DNA from: Entamoeba histolytica HM-1:IMSS
Taxonomy: Eukaryota > Evosea > Mastigamoebida > Endamoebidae
Direction of reading: 5' to 3'
Assembly (NCBI RefSeq): GCF_000208925.1
Contig: NW_001915184.1
Coordinates: 5,129 to 16,264, forward strand
Length of the DNA: 11,136 nt
Shown one piece after another: positions 1-7,669 of the stretch. Numbering within the stretch: the stretch's first letter is position 1; every line of letters starts with the position of its first letter. The translations under genes were made by a program, and so were the position numbers. Under the pieces are notes generated by a model. The model was not told the DNA's origin. It saw nothing but the letters and a program-made list of their open reading frames with translations, and ran no database searches.

Positions 1-246
1 AGAAGAAGATAAAAAGATGAATTAAATTGAATGAATTTTGAAAAAAGAATAATAAAAGAAATAATACTAAAGAAGAATGATTTATTCACAAAACAAGAAG
101 AAAATCTACAAATAAATAAAACAAATAAATTACTCATCTTTTAAAAAGTGAAGTTATAAGATTAGTCTCATTTAATCAATGAAGAATGAAATATAAATGT
201 ATTAATATTTAATTTTCTATTTTTTATTAAAGAATTTCACATTTTT
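1..246. other. A+T-rich non-coding DNA
   Basis: No open frame of useful length or recognisable protein similarity is seen on either strand. The first 130 bases are purine-rich on the plus strand (runs of aag, aaat and gaag); the rest is mixed A+T. The similarity of the neighbouring LINE relic to the large LINE copy stops at about 247, so this stretch does not visibly continue it. Confidence 0.5.
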
Positions 247-661
247 TTAATTTCTTATTTTAATATGAATATTTTTTATTATTGAATTACACTTTACTTC
301 TATTATATCATTTACTTTCATTTGAATGTATTGTTTAGTATTTTCTTTTATTTTATGTGACATTTTAATATATTTAATATATTCTTTTTCATTATTTACA
401 TTGATGTTTATTGCTTTTATTATACTTTCAATTTGTTCATTTCTTAATTTCTTGTATAATTTCTTATTTAACCAATTAATTGAAAAACAATACAACACTT
501 CAATTAAATTTCTATTTCTTTATTTTGTTGTTTTTCTTGCCTTTTAATTGTACTTTCTTTGCTATTTGTTTTTCATTGTGTCTTTCTCTTTCTAAACCCT
601 TTTCCTTGATATTTCGTTTATCATTATTATAGTTATGCCATTTATTGTTATTGACATTCAT
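247..661 (-). pseudogene. LINE relic, ORF1 end / ORF2 start (second copy)
   Basis: This is a decayed fragment of a retrotransposon related to the large element at 2870-7575 on the same strand. An 83-codon open stretch (498-247) aligns without gaps to the start of ORF2 of the large copy (LYKCF region onward). By eye about a third of 68 positions are identical, including a shared CF, KL, I-x-V-N, EY and a K-I-K spacing. Upstream, a frame opening with ATG at 661 runs basic and Asn/Lys-rich to a TAG at 514-512, matching the end of ORF1. The -1 frame between them carries a K/R/Q/E-rich stretch like the one before LYKCF in the large copy, and one further frame change joins it to the 83-codon stretch. 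No RT or endonuclease part is visible. Both proteins are rich in K, I, N and E, which inflates chance similarity; the lack of gaps and the conserved order of frames are the main support. Confidence 0.55.
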
Positions 662-1728
662 TCTTTTTTTTATTGTATGACATTAAATTTCTATGACTTG
701 TTTGATTTTCTTTACAACACACATTGTTATTACACAATATCCATTACAATAAAATTTGTTGTATTTCCCTGCATTGGAAAAGGATATCTAAAATAAAATA
801 ATAATTAAAAATTAGTTAATTAAGTGTTAATAGATTTTTCATATATTCTTCCTAGTTTAGCCGAGATTAATCCATTCAATATTTAAAAAGAGTAATCTTT
901 TTGTTTAACTTATCATTTATGTTTTTCTTGCAAATTGAGAAAATCACTTCTTTCTTTATTTTTTCTTATTAATGTCTTCTCATCCTTCTTCTGCTTATTT
1001 CTTCTTTTTAAACCTTTGTTTATTTTCTGCCTTAATTTTAAACAATTTCTTTTTCCTTTTTTCTTTATTTTATGAATGAGAGAAGAGAGTATTTCATTCC
1101 CATTATATTACTATGTTTAATTTTCTTTTAGTCTTACCCACACTTTAGTACTTCCTTATATTACACCATGTAATATTCTATCATAATATCTTGCTACACC
1201 CTTTGCAACATTCCCTAATACATTTCTAATTCAAATACACTGTCATAATCAGATAATAACTGAGAGAGTCGAAGTTTGAATTTGTAATAGGGTTTATGTG
1301 TGGTGTTTTAGACATGCCACTTTCGATTTTTCAATTTTTTAAAGTAATTAAAACATATTTTTCATACATAGTTCAATGTTATACCATTAAGCACTGTACA
1401 AATGAAGTATTACTTATTAATAATTGTTGTGTCATTTCTGCTATTTATAGTTATGTTGATGAAAGAGAAATGATTTTTTCATTCTGACTGCAAAAGAAAT
1501 ATTCTATTTTCTATTTTCCAATAAAATTTCATTAAAAAAATAGTTAGTTATGCCATTTAGAATAATTTAGTACTTGTTACAAATACATAACACTATGCTT
1601 TTTTGTTAAATTATTTAGAAGTTTTTAGTTGAAATAAAAACAATGATTGTTTGCACGGTATTATGTGAATTTTTAATGAATTTAATCATTTGAGTTTTTG
1701 AACTTCAATAATTTTCATTTATAAAGAG
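662..1728. other. Intergenic region, no firm gene
   Basis: About 1 kb with no recognisable gene. It is A+T-rich, with a slightly less degenerate patch at 1100-1300. Two weak hints of former coding sequence are present. On the minus strand, 1230-1117 reads 37 codons with a single internal TAA and a protein-like composition (IRNVLGNVAKGVARYYD, then a stop, then GSTKVWVRLKEN). On the plus strand, 1296-1487 is a 63-codon ORF opening MCGVLDMPLSIF with many Cys and Ile. Neither resembles a family I know, and each could be chance. Confidence 0.4.
1697..1726 (+). promoter_or_regulatory. Possible Entamoeba-type core promoter (GAAC-like and TATA-like)
   Basis: TTTGAACT at 1697-1704 resembles the GAAC element known from Entamoeba core promoters (consensus close to AATGAACT). 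TTATAAAG at 1719-1726 resembles a TATA element. Both lie directly before the ATG at 1729. The TATA-like site is only 3 bases from the ATG, closer than expected if transcription starts about 30 bases downstream of it, so the assignment is weak. Confidence 0.25.
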
Positions 1729-1989
1729 ATGTGTGAATATAAACAAAAACCTTACAATATACAAATGTATATGTATTTTATCATCAAAGTTCTATGTGAA
1801 GTAATAGTCATTATTATGTCTCTAATACTAATTGGTATTTTCGATTTTCTTCATGTTAGTTCAAGTGATGGTGCTAATGCAGTTATTATGTTTTTGATAA
1901 TACTAATATGCATTTTCTGTTTTCTTATTGGGAAGTTAAGTGAAAGTGTTGCTAAACAAGAAGTTAATCAACCTCCACAAAGAAACTAA
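1729..1989 (+). CDS. Small two-helix membrane protein, unrecognised
   Basis: This is an 86-residue protein of no family I recognise. It has a short polar N-terminus (residues 1-15), a first hydrophobic helix at about 21-41, a short loop with SSSDGAN (44-50), and a second helix at about 51-68. It ends in a polar tail with QPPQRN. The pattern suggests a helical hairpin in a membrane. ATG 1729 is the first Met after an in-frame TGA ten codons upstream. The composition (Cys, Gly, Asp, Ser, balanced charges) is unlike the low-complexity chance ORFs elsewhere in the window, which favours a real gene. A further 44 sense codons follow the TAA in the same frame (1990-2121, stop at 2122-2124) and could encode a third hydrophobic segment. 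The gene may therefore have been longer and been cut by a nonsense change. A GAAC-like and a TATA-like motif precede it. No intron boundary of the Entamoeba GTTTGT type was seen. Confidence 0.5.
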   Translation: MCEYKQKPYNIQMYMYFIIKVLCEVIVIIMSLILIGIFDFLHVSSSDGANAVIMFLIILICIFCFLIGKLSESVAKQEVNQPPQRN

Positions 1990-2124
1990 AAGGCATTCTA
2001 CGGTATATTGATTGAACATATTGGACAATTGATTTATGACATTGGATCTCTTTGTAGAAAATATGCTTTTAAGTACTTTGTCAAAATAGTTATAGACTGT
2101 TTATTGGATATAATTTTCAAATAA

Positions 2125-2869
2125 AATAATATTTGGATTAGTTTGTCAACTTTATTCTAATTAATACATTCGTCATATTTTGGTTTTCTCTTTATAAGAA
2201 TAACGTAGAATTGAATAAATCAATCATTAGCCGTGTGTTTCATTGTTTGAAAACAAATGACTAATAATTCCATATTCCATTTTAATGTATCATATTATTT
2301 TAAATACAAATCATCATCAGATTTATTTAGTCACTCTACATCGTTTGTTACATCATTTTTATTTCATAAAATAAATACAAACTTGGGAAAATATTTAATG
2401 AAAGACTTATAATCATTCATTGAATAATCTAATAACATTTCAACATTATTGATAACAACTAAATTTTTGATGATTTTTCTTCTTTCAGTAGAAATACATA
2501 CAAATTAATATTCACTGTTATAATACATATTTTGATAGAATATATCACTTATCTACTAAAAATTCATGATAAAAATATTTAAAATACACTTAAACTTTCT
2601 TTTCTTTTATTATTAATTAATTTTTGGTTTTCCTTAGACAAGTTGAATATATGAATGAGATGATTTGTTGAATATAGTCAACAAACTTTTATGTTTCCTC
2701 ATCAAACTATATTCAACTTTTCATTATTTTGTTATTTTATTGAATGAACATGTTTTTAAAATTGATAAACAGAAAAATCATATTAAGTGAATGTTAAATA
2801 ATTTCATAGAAAATGAAATACAATTTAACTTCATTTCTTTTATAAGTTGTGAGTTATGAATATCATTTT
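2125..2869. other. Intergenic region left of the LINE
   Basis: No gene is seen on either strand. The sequence is A+T-rich with frequent stops in all frames. The only structured part is the nested inverted repeat at 2640-2719. This is the 3' flank of the minus-strand LINE. Confidence 0.5.
2640..2719. repeat. Nested inverted repeat with alternative pairing
   Basis: A 12-base arm at 2640-2651 (AAGTTGAATATA) is exactly complementary to 2708-2719. A second copy of the core, GTTGAATATAGT at 2667-2678, is exactly complementary to 2706-2717. A perfect 8-base hairpin, TTTGTTGA / TCAACAAA, lies inside at 2664-2671 and 2678-2685 with a 6-base loop. There are thus two direct copies and one inverted copy of the same core, and two mutually exclusive folds. 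Its function is unknown; it could be the remnant of a small inverted-repeat element. Confidence 0.6.
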
Positions 2870-2905
2870 TTTTTATTTTTTTAATATAAAAATAAAAAAA
2901 GGTCA
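2870..2905. repeat. A/T palindrome at the LINE 3' end, matching the 5' flank
   Basis: A T run, A, T run, AATATAAA, then an A run makes an imperfect palindrome just after the ORF2 stop and its roughly 50-base 3' UTR. Bases 2870-2890 are the exact reverse complement of 7555-7575 on the other side of the element. It could be the element's A-rich 3' tail (AATAAA-like strings on the minus strand), a transcription end signal, or a shared A/T target sequence. Confidence 0.45.
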
Positions 2906-2941
2906 TTTATTAGATTTATCCACTATTTGAGTTCCACCATA

Positions 2942-5900
2942 TCAAGAAGTGATTATTTCAATTTCTTCAATATGCTCTATTGGTGTAATAGAGTTCATTT
3001 CTAACATGCTCGCATTAGATTGTTCTTCTTCTAATGTACTGTCAGAATTTCCTGTATAAAACATTAAGTCTTTCATATTTTTGATAATAATTGTTCGTAG
3101 GATTTTGGGGAATTCTAATTTTAATTTCAGTGCTTTTAATCTTCTTATAGACTCTTTGTGTATTAATCCATTTATTGATAATATAACAGGTATTATTTCA
3201 ACATATATTATTTCTCTATTATTTCTTAATTTCTCTTGTAAATCTTTGTATTTATTTATTTTATGAATTTAATTTAATTCTAAATTATTATCCTGATATA
3301 TAGCAACATCTATAATATATCATTTCTTTTCTGTAATATTTTGATATTATATAGCTTATCTTCTAGCATGGAATGAATTGTCACTAACCAACAAATCTTT
3401 ATTGTAAGTTATAACCATTTCATCATTATTAATACATTTTGGAGGATTATCAAAATCAATTGCATCAAATTCATTAAAATGGATAATTAATATGTGTTTA
3501 AATATTTGTTTACAAACATAATCATGTTTTAATATTTGATTCTTCTTCATTACAGGACATCCTAACAATATATGACTAATAGATGCTATTGTGTTAGGGC
3601 AATGTTTACAATATTTTAAATCATCATTTTGGAGTATTTTAGATTTAATATTTCCTGCCATACTTACTCATTCTTGCATCTTTACTATTTGGAGGAATGC
3701 ATTTCTTTTTATATTTAATGACATCCATGTGGCTACTGTTAATTTCTTATTATTGAAAGTGCCATTTGCACATCTTATATATTCACCACATTTCTTTCCA
3801 TTCATTTAAATATCATTTAATTCATTATTTACCCATTCAAATATTTCCTTTACATTGTGCTTTCTTTCATTTATTTCTATTACGTTCATTAATTCATTAA
3901 AATTAATCTTCTTACCAAATGCTTTCTTCATTCTTTTAATTATTCAATTTGGATTTTCTTTTATTATTTCTATCATTTCTCCTATTACTGTGCTTGATCT
4001 CCACTTATATTTTAAATATATTCTTAATAATTCTTTACCACATTCATCTCTTGCTGACATCAATCCTAATCCCAATTCATTTATTTTAACATATAATCTA
4101 CTTTTTGGGATATTTCTACTATATAATTGGAGTTGTATCAATGATTTTCTTATTTGTTTATCTATCTTCTCCAATTCTTCTAGTTTATATTTTACAATAC
4201 TAAATCCATATCTTAATTTGGAGATTATATCACTATTAATCTTTCTTATTGTATTGATACTGCTGTACTTCATAGTGTTTAATGATGATAAAATAGAAGA
4301 TACATCATTTAATATTCTTGTACAATATTTATTGATATTTATTTTATCTCCTATTTCAATACCAAGATATTTATAATGATTATCATTAGTTACTCTTGGT
4401 AATTCAGCTAATTCACCATTTATTTGACTATTAATATTAGTCATTATCCCACTCTTTTCTACATTAATTTTTAATCCTATTGCATTAAATATTTCTTTAG
4501 TTAATTTGTGTGCTTTTTCCATTTCATCGAGGCTATTATTCATTATCTTTAAATCGTCCATATATAATATGTGGTTTAACTTGACTTGTTTTTCTTCTCC
4601 ATTCATTTTAATATTTAATTTGTTAATTTGTTTATCTAATTGTTTAGATAATACATCAATAGATAATACAAATAAAAGTGGAGATAGGCTATCATTTGTA
4701 TTCTTCTTCTTTCTACATTATTCATACCCACACTTTCTTGATTATAATATAAATTAAGACATGTATTATTTAATATATATAATATACTATTAATTACTGC
4801 TAGTGGGATATTAAAATATATTAAGCATTGTTTAATCCATTGGTGGTTAATACTATCATATGCTTTGGAGACGTCATAATATGTTTCTACCCACTTCCAT
4901 TTAGCCTTTATTAATAATTGATTGATTATAGTGTTATATAATAATCCTTCTTTTGATGATATGTATATTTCTTACATCCAATTTGATTTAATGAAAGTTG
5001 TTTTTCAATTTGATTTAGCATCAGCTGGCTTTCTATTTTCATCTTTAATATTGATGTATACACTTTTAACAGACAATTTAGGCAAGTTATTTGTCTGTAA
5101 TTCTGTGTGTCTAATTTATCTCATTTCTTATATATTAATATTGTCCTTCCTTGAATAAAATGAAGAGGTATTTCGTTAGGATTGTTCAACCATTCATTAA
5201 ATAATTTTAATAAATATTTCTTTGGTTGTTCTAATTATTTAATCAAAAATCATTGTATTTTATCAACTCCCGGTGCCTTCCAGTTAGCAGTAAATTTAAT
5301 AGCACAATCTAATTAATTTGGAGTGATTATACATATTCTATCATTAGTTCTATTTTCAATTAATATTTCATATAAATTAATATTTAGACAAATCTATATT
5401 AGTGTTAGTTTCATAGATTCCTTTCCAGAAATTAATAGTGGAGATATTATCTGGATATTCATCTTCTTTAGATTTATTTAGGTGTTGTCTTTTCCATATT
5501 TCATCATTTTATATTTCAATCTTATTCTTTTCCAATTATTCTTTCTTGCTTCTATTTCTATTCTTTTCATCTTTCGGAGGTATTTATAATAGTTTATTTG
5601 TTTATTTGTTTTTATTTTAATATGATATATATCATATTTCTTAATATGTAATATTCTTTTTAATTTCATATATTGTTTATTATTAAGTAAATCTCTCAAT
5701 CTACATATTTTTGATTGTAATATTCTTTCTATACTTTTCTTTCCACTTCTTTCTTGCTTATTTTTATTAATTATGTTAATAGTGGAAGCTACTGATTTAA
5801 TATAATGATAATAATCATCTAATGTATTGATTATTATTTCATTTTTATTAATAATATTAATTATTTGATGTATTTTCTTCTTATTGTAATAATAGTTAAT

Positions 5901-6308
5901 AAATTGTACATCTTCTTGTTCTTTCATTTCTTCTTCTTTAATTACTTTCATTACCTCCTCTTCTTCTATTTCTTCTTTCTTGTTCATTCTAGTTATTATT
6001 TCTTTTAACTCATTATCTTTCCATTGGTGTTTTATTATTTCTTCCTCCATTATTCTGTTTATTTCTCTTTTAATTTCATTCTTTATTTTAAATGTCTTCT
6101 TTATTACTTCTCTATATTCATTAATATCATTTACTTTAATTCCAAATTCCTGTATTAATCTTTCTATTATTTCTTCTTTAAGTTGACCTCTTAATTTCCT
6201 TTCAAATAATTTCAAAACAAAACATTTATAGAGTGTTAAAATTTCTTCTTTTCTATCTTTTTGCTTCCCCCGTTTTTTTGATTGTCTAATTCTAATGTAA
6301 TGATCTTC
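2942..6308 (-). pseudogene. LINE ORF2 pseudogene: reverse transcriptase and REL endonuclease
   Basis: In life this protein would nick target DNA and copy the element RNA by target-primed reverse transcription. From its N-terminus: a K/R/E-rich helical region (6308-5500); a basic stretch with IWKRQHLNKSKEDE; then RT motifs WKAPGVDK (about 5282-5259), GRTILIYKK and NYRQITCLN (about 5150-5060), motif A DVSKAYDS (near 4880-4850), motif B NDSLSPLL (near 4695-4672) and motif C YMDD (4564-4553). The thumb and linker follow. Next is a CCHC zinc knuckle, CKHC then H-x5-C (about 3610-3555), and an endonuclease block with SDNSFHARR. The expected PD after ARR reads stop-Ala, then 14 positions lead to the Asp of IIDVA (3310-3308), so this was a PD-X14-D site whose first Asp is lost. 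The C-terminus retains IIPVIL and MKDLMFYTG and an acidic tail. About four frame changes lie between 5510 and 4690. From 4606 to 2942 the frame is continuous with seven nonsense codons (at 3946, 3808, 3670, 3358, 3349, 3322, 3271). There is no ATG at the start of the frame. Confidence 0.85.
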
Positions 6309-7500
6309 TTATGCTGAATATCCATTTCTTCAATGGATTTCTGCGTTAACTTTCTTTTTTTTGAAAATCATCTTCACTTGATGATATTTCATCAGCTACT
6401 ACCACATTGGGGGTGAGGTCATTCACAATTTGTGTTTCAGATGAGTCTGTTATATTGTAATTTACCTCATCTTTCTTCTTTTCTTCCTGTGTATTTTCAT
6501 TTTCTAATTTAGATAATTTATCATTCATGAATAGTAGTTGTTGTGTTAAATTGTTTACTTCAAACATTTTCCTCTCAGACTCAGCATGGAATTTGAATAT
6601 TTTTTTATCACACTCGTGGTTTTTTGTGCTTATCTCCTTCTCATGCTTCTTCTTTAATGCCATAATATCTTTTGTTAGTTTCTTAATGGTTTATTCTTTT
6701 ATTTGTATTTCCTTTTTCATTTCTTCTTTCTCTTTCATATCCTCCTCCACTTTTTTCTATTTCTTCTACTCTTTTTTCCTTTTTACTGTTTTCTTCTTCC
6801 TCTTCTTCAATATTCTTCTTTATTTTTATTTTCAACACTCATTACATAGTTATTTTATGTTTTATTGTCTTTAATCTCAATTGGGTTGTACTGATTATTG
6901 TCTTCTTCCATCGTCATACTAATAGTTTCTTCTTTTCTGATTGTTTTTGTTTTTTTCTCGTGCAAGAAAATACCATCTTCTCCATATTGTTGATGATGTA
7001 TATTCTTTAATCTTGGTATTTTTAATTTCTTCTACTTCTTGTGGTGTAAGTATTTTAATTTCTTCTTCAGAGAGTTTTTTCCAATATTCTTGGTTTTGTA
7101 TTTCAATCATTTCTTTTCTTTGGTTTCTGTTTTGTTTCTTATTTTGATATTGTTTCTATTTTCTTTGTGTGTTATTATGGTACTTGTTTTTCTTATATTG
7201 ATATTGTTTATTTCTATTGAAGTTGTTATTATTATTAAAGTGTTTATGACGATGATTATGAATGAAGTGATGAGTGAAACAATTTGTATCATCAATATTG
7301 TGATATTTATGGTGATAATTATTATTGTAATGATTAGTGTGATTATTCATGTATCTCTGTCAATACAGATAATACCTCTTTTCACTCATTCTTCTATCAT
7401 TTATATTTCTTGGTTGATGTGAATTTCTTCTTCTTTGGTTATTTGTTTTATATTTTTTGTGGTGTCTCCTGTAATGGCATTTTTTCATTTTCATTTTCAT
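6236..7500 (-). pseudogene. LINE ORF1 pseudogene: basic His/Asn-rich, coiled-coil protein
   Basis: This is the first ORF of the LINE, probably the RNA-binding partner of ORF2; the role is inferred from position. It opens with ATG at 7500 (MKMKMKKCHYRRHHKKYK), a strongly basic N-terminus with Arg runs. Then comes a His/Asn-rich part (7350-7156: about 12 His and 19 Asn in 64 residues), then IEIQNQEYWKKLSEEEIK. The second half is rich in Glu/Lys with heptad-like spacing, typical of a coiled coil (about 6830-6400). Open blocks starting at 7500, 7350, 7110 and 6663 are all in one frame. They are broken by TGA 7362-7360, TAG 7155-7153, a pair of compensating frame changes between about 6990 and 6750, and a TAA near 6690. 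Close to 6370 a run of eight A shifts the frame once more; the shifted frame continues with LTQKSIEEMDIQHKK to a TAA at 6238-6236, overlapping ORF2. The copy cannot be functional. It is about 420 codons long. Confidence 0.7.
6267..6278 (-). promoter_or_regulatory. Candidate -1 programmed frameshift site (A AAA AAC + G run)
   Basis: In the ORF1 frame that ends at TAA 6238-6236, the codons CAA AAA AAC present the canonical -1 slippery heptamer A AAA AAC (6278-6272). Five G follow directly (6271-6267), a rare run in such A+T-rich DNA. A -1 slip places the ribosome at CGG (6272-6270), which is exactly the ORF2 frame. The ORF2 frame is open from 6308 (after TAA 6311-6309) and has no ATG before the conserved LYKCF stretch. 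I see no clear downstream stem or pseudoknot by eye. Poly-A runs are common here, so the heptamer alone is weak; the frame relation and missing ATG strengthen it. Confidence 0.45.
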
Positions 7501-7554
7501 CAAATAAATAATAAATAATAATTAATTGAAATATAAATTATTTGTTATTAATAA

Positions 7555-7575
7555 TTTATATTAAAAAAATAAAAA
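7555..7575. repeat. Right half of the 21-bp inverted repeat flanking the LINE
   Basis: TTTATATT followed by seven A, T and five A. It is the exact reverse complement of 2870-2890 and lies 55 bases upstream of the ORF1 ATG. It contains only A and T, so chance or shared A-tract composition is possible. Confidence 0.4.
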
Positions 7576-7669
7576 GAAGAAAAAATGAATGACGATTATC
7601 TTAAAAATAAAAGAAGTTCAAACTAAAAATAAAAGAAGAACTAATAAATAATAAAATAATAAAGAAAGA

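Larger units (their letters stand above)
2870..7575 (-). mobile_element. Decayed non-LTR retrotransposon (LINE), R4/R2-like, nearly full length
   Basis: This minus-strand element of about 4.7 kb has the architecture ORF1, ORF2, short 3' UTR. ORF1 has a basic His/Asn-rich N-terminus and a coiled coil. ORF2 contains a reverse transcriptase followed by a zinc knuckle and a restriction-enzyme-like endonuclease rather than an upstream AP endonuclease. That domain order is typical of the R2/R4/CRE-type LINEs, and Entamoeba LINEs are known to belong near the R4 clade and to be about 4.8 kb, so the size fits. The copy is dead: several frameshifts and many nonsense codons interrupt both ORFs. The ends are estimated. 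The coding part spans 7500-2942, and a perfect 21-bp inverted repeat of A/T lies just outside on both sides (2870-2890 and 7555-7575), which I used as provisional limits. I found no convincing target-site duplication. Confidence 0.85.

Noticed and set aside
1296..1487. 63-codon plus-strand ORF as a gene
   Set aside because: There is no recognisable family, no convincing promoter and no membrane or domain pattern. Its length is within chance for this composition, so it is mentioned only within the intergenic entry.
3855..4376. 173-codon plus-strand ORF, rich in Phe, Leu and Ile
   Set aside because: It lies antisense to the reverse transcriptase, whose YMDD and thumb blocks read clearly on the minus strand. 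The hydrophobic composition is what antisense of Lys/Asn/Glu-rich coding DNA gives.
6215..6215. Start of ORF2 at a TTG (6215)
   Set aside because: The same frame is open upstream to 6308 and protein-like there (SKKRGKQKDRK, LYKCF). A TTG start is not expected in a eukaryotic nuclear gene.
6346..6375. A second slippery site (run of eight A) inside LINE ORF1
   Set aside because: A one-base loss from a nine-A run explains the frame change more simply, and the original frame meets a stop within three codons, as expected for an indel. It is kept only as a caveat on the ORF1/ORF2 overlap.
7039..7422. 127-codon plus-strand ORF with Ile/Val-rich stretches
   Set aside because: It is antisense to the His/Asn-rich ORF1 segment of the LINE. 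The minus-strand frame is continuous with the ORF1 blocks on both sides.
2942..7500. Genetic-code change (TGA or TAA read as an amino acid) to explain the many internal stops
   Set aside because: TGA, TAA and TAG all occur inside the LINE ORFs, together with frameshifts, and a catalytic Asp is replaced. Ordinary pseudogene decay explains this, and Entamoeba uses the standard code.
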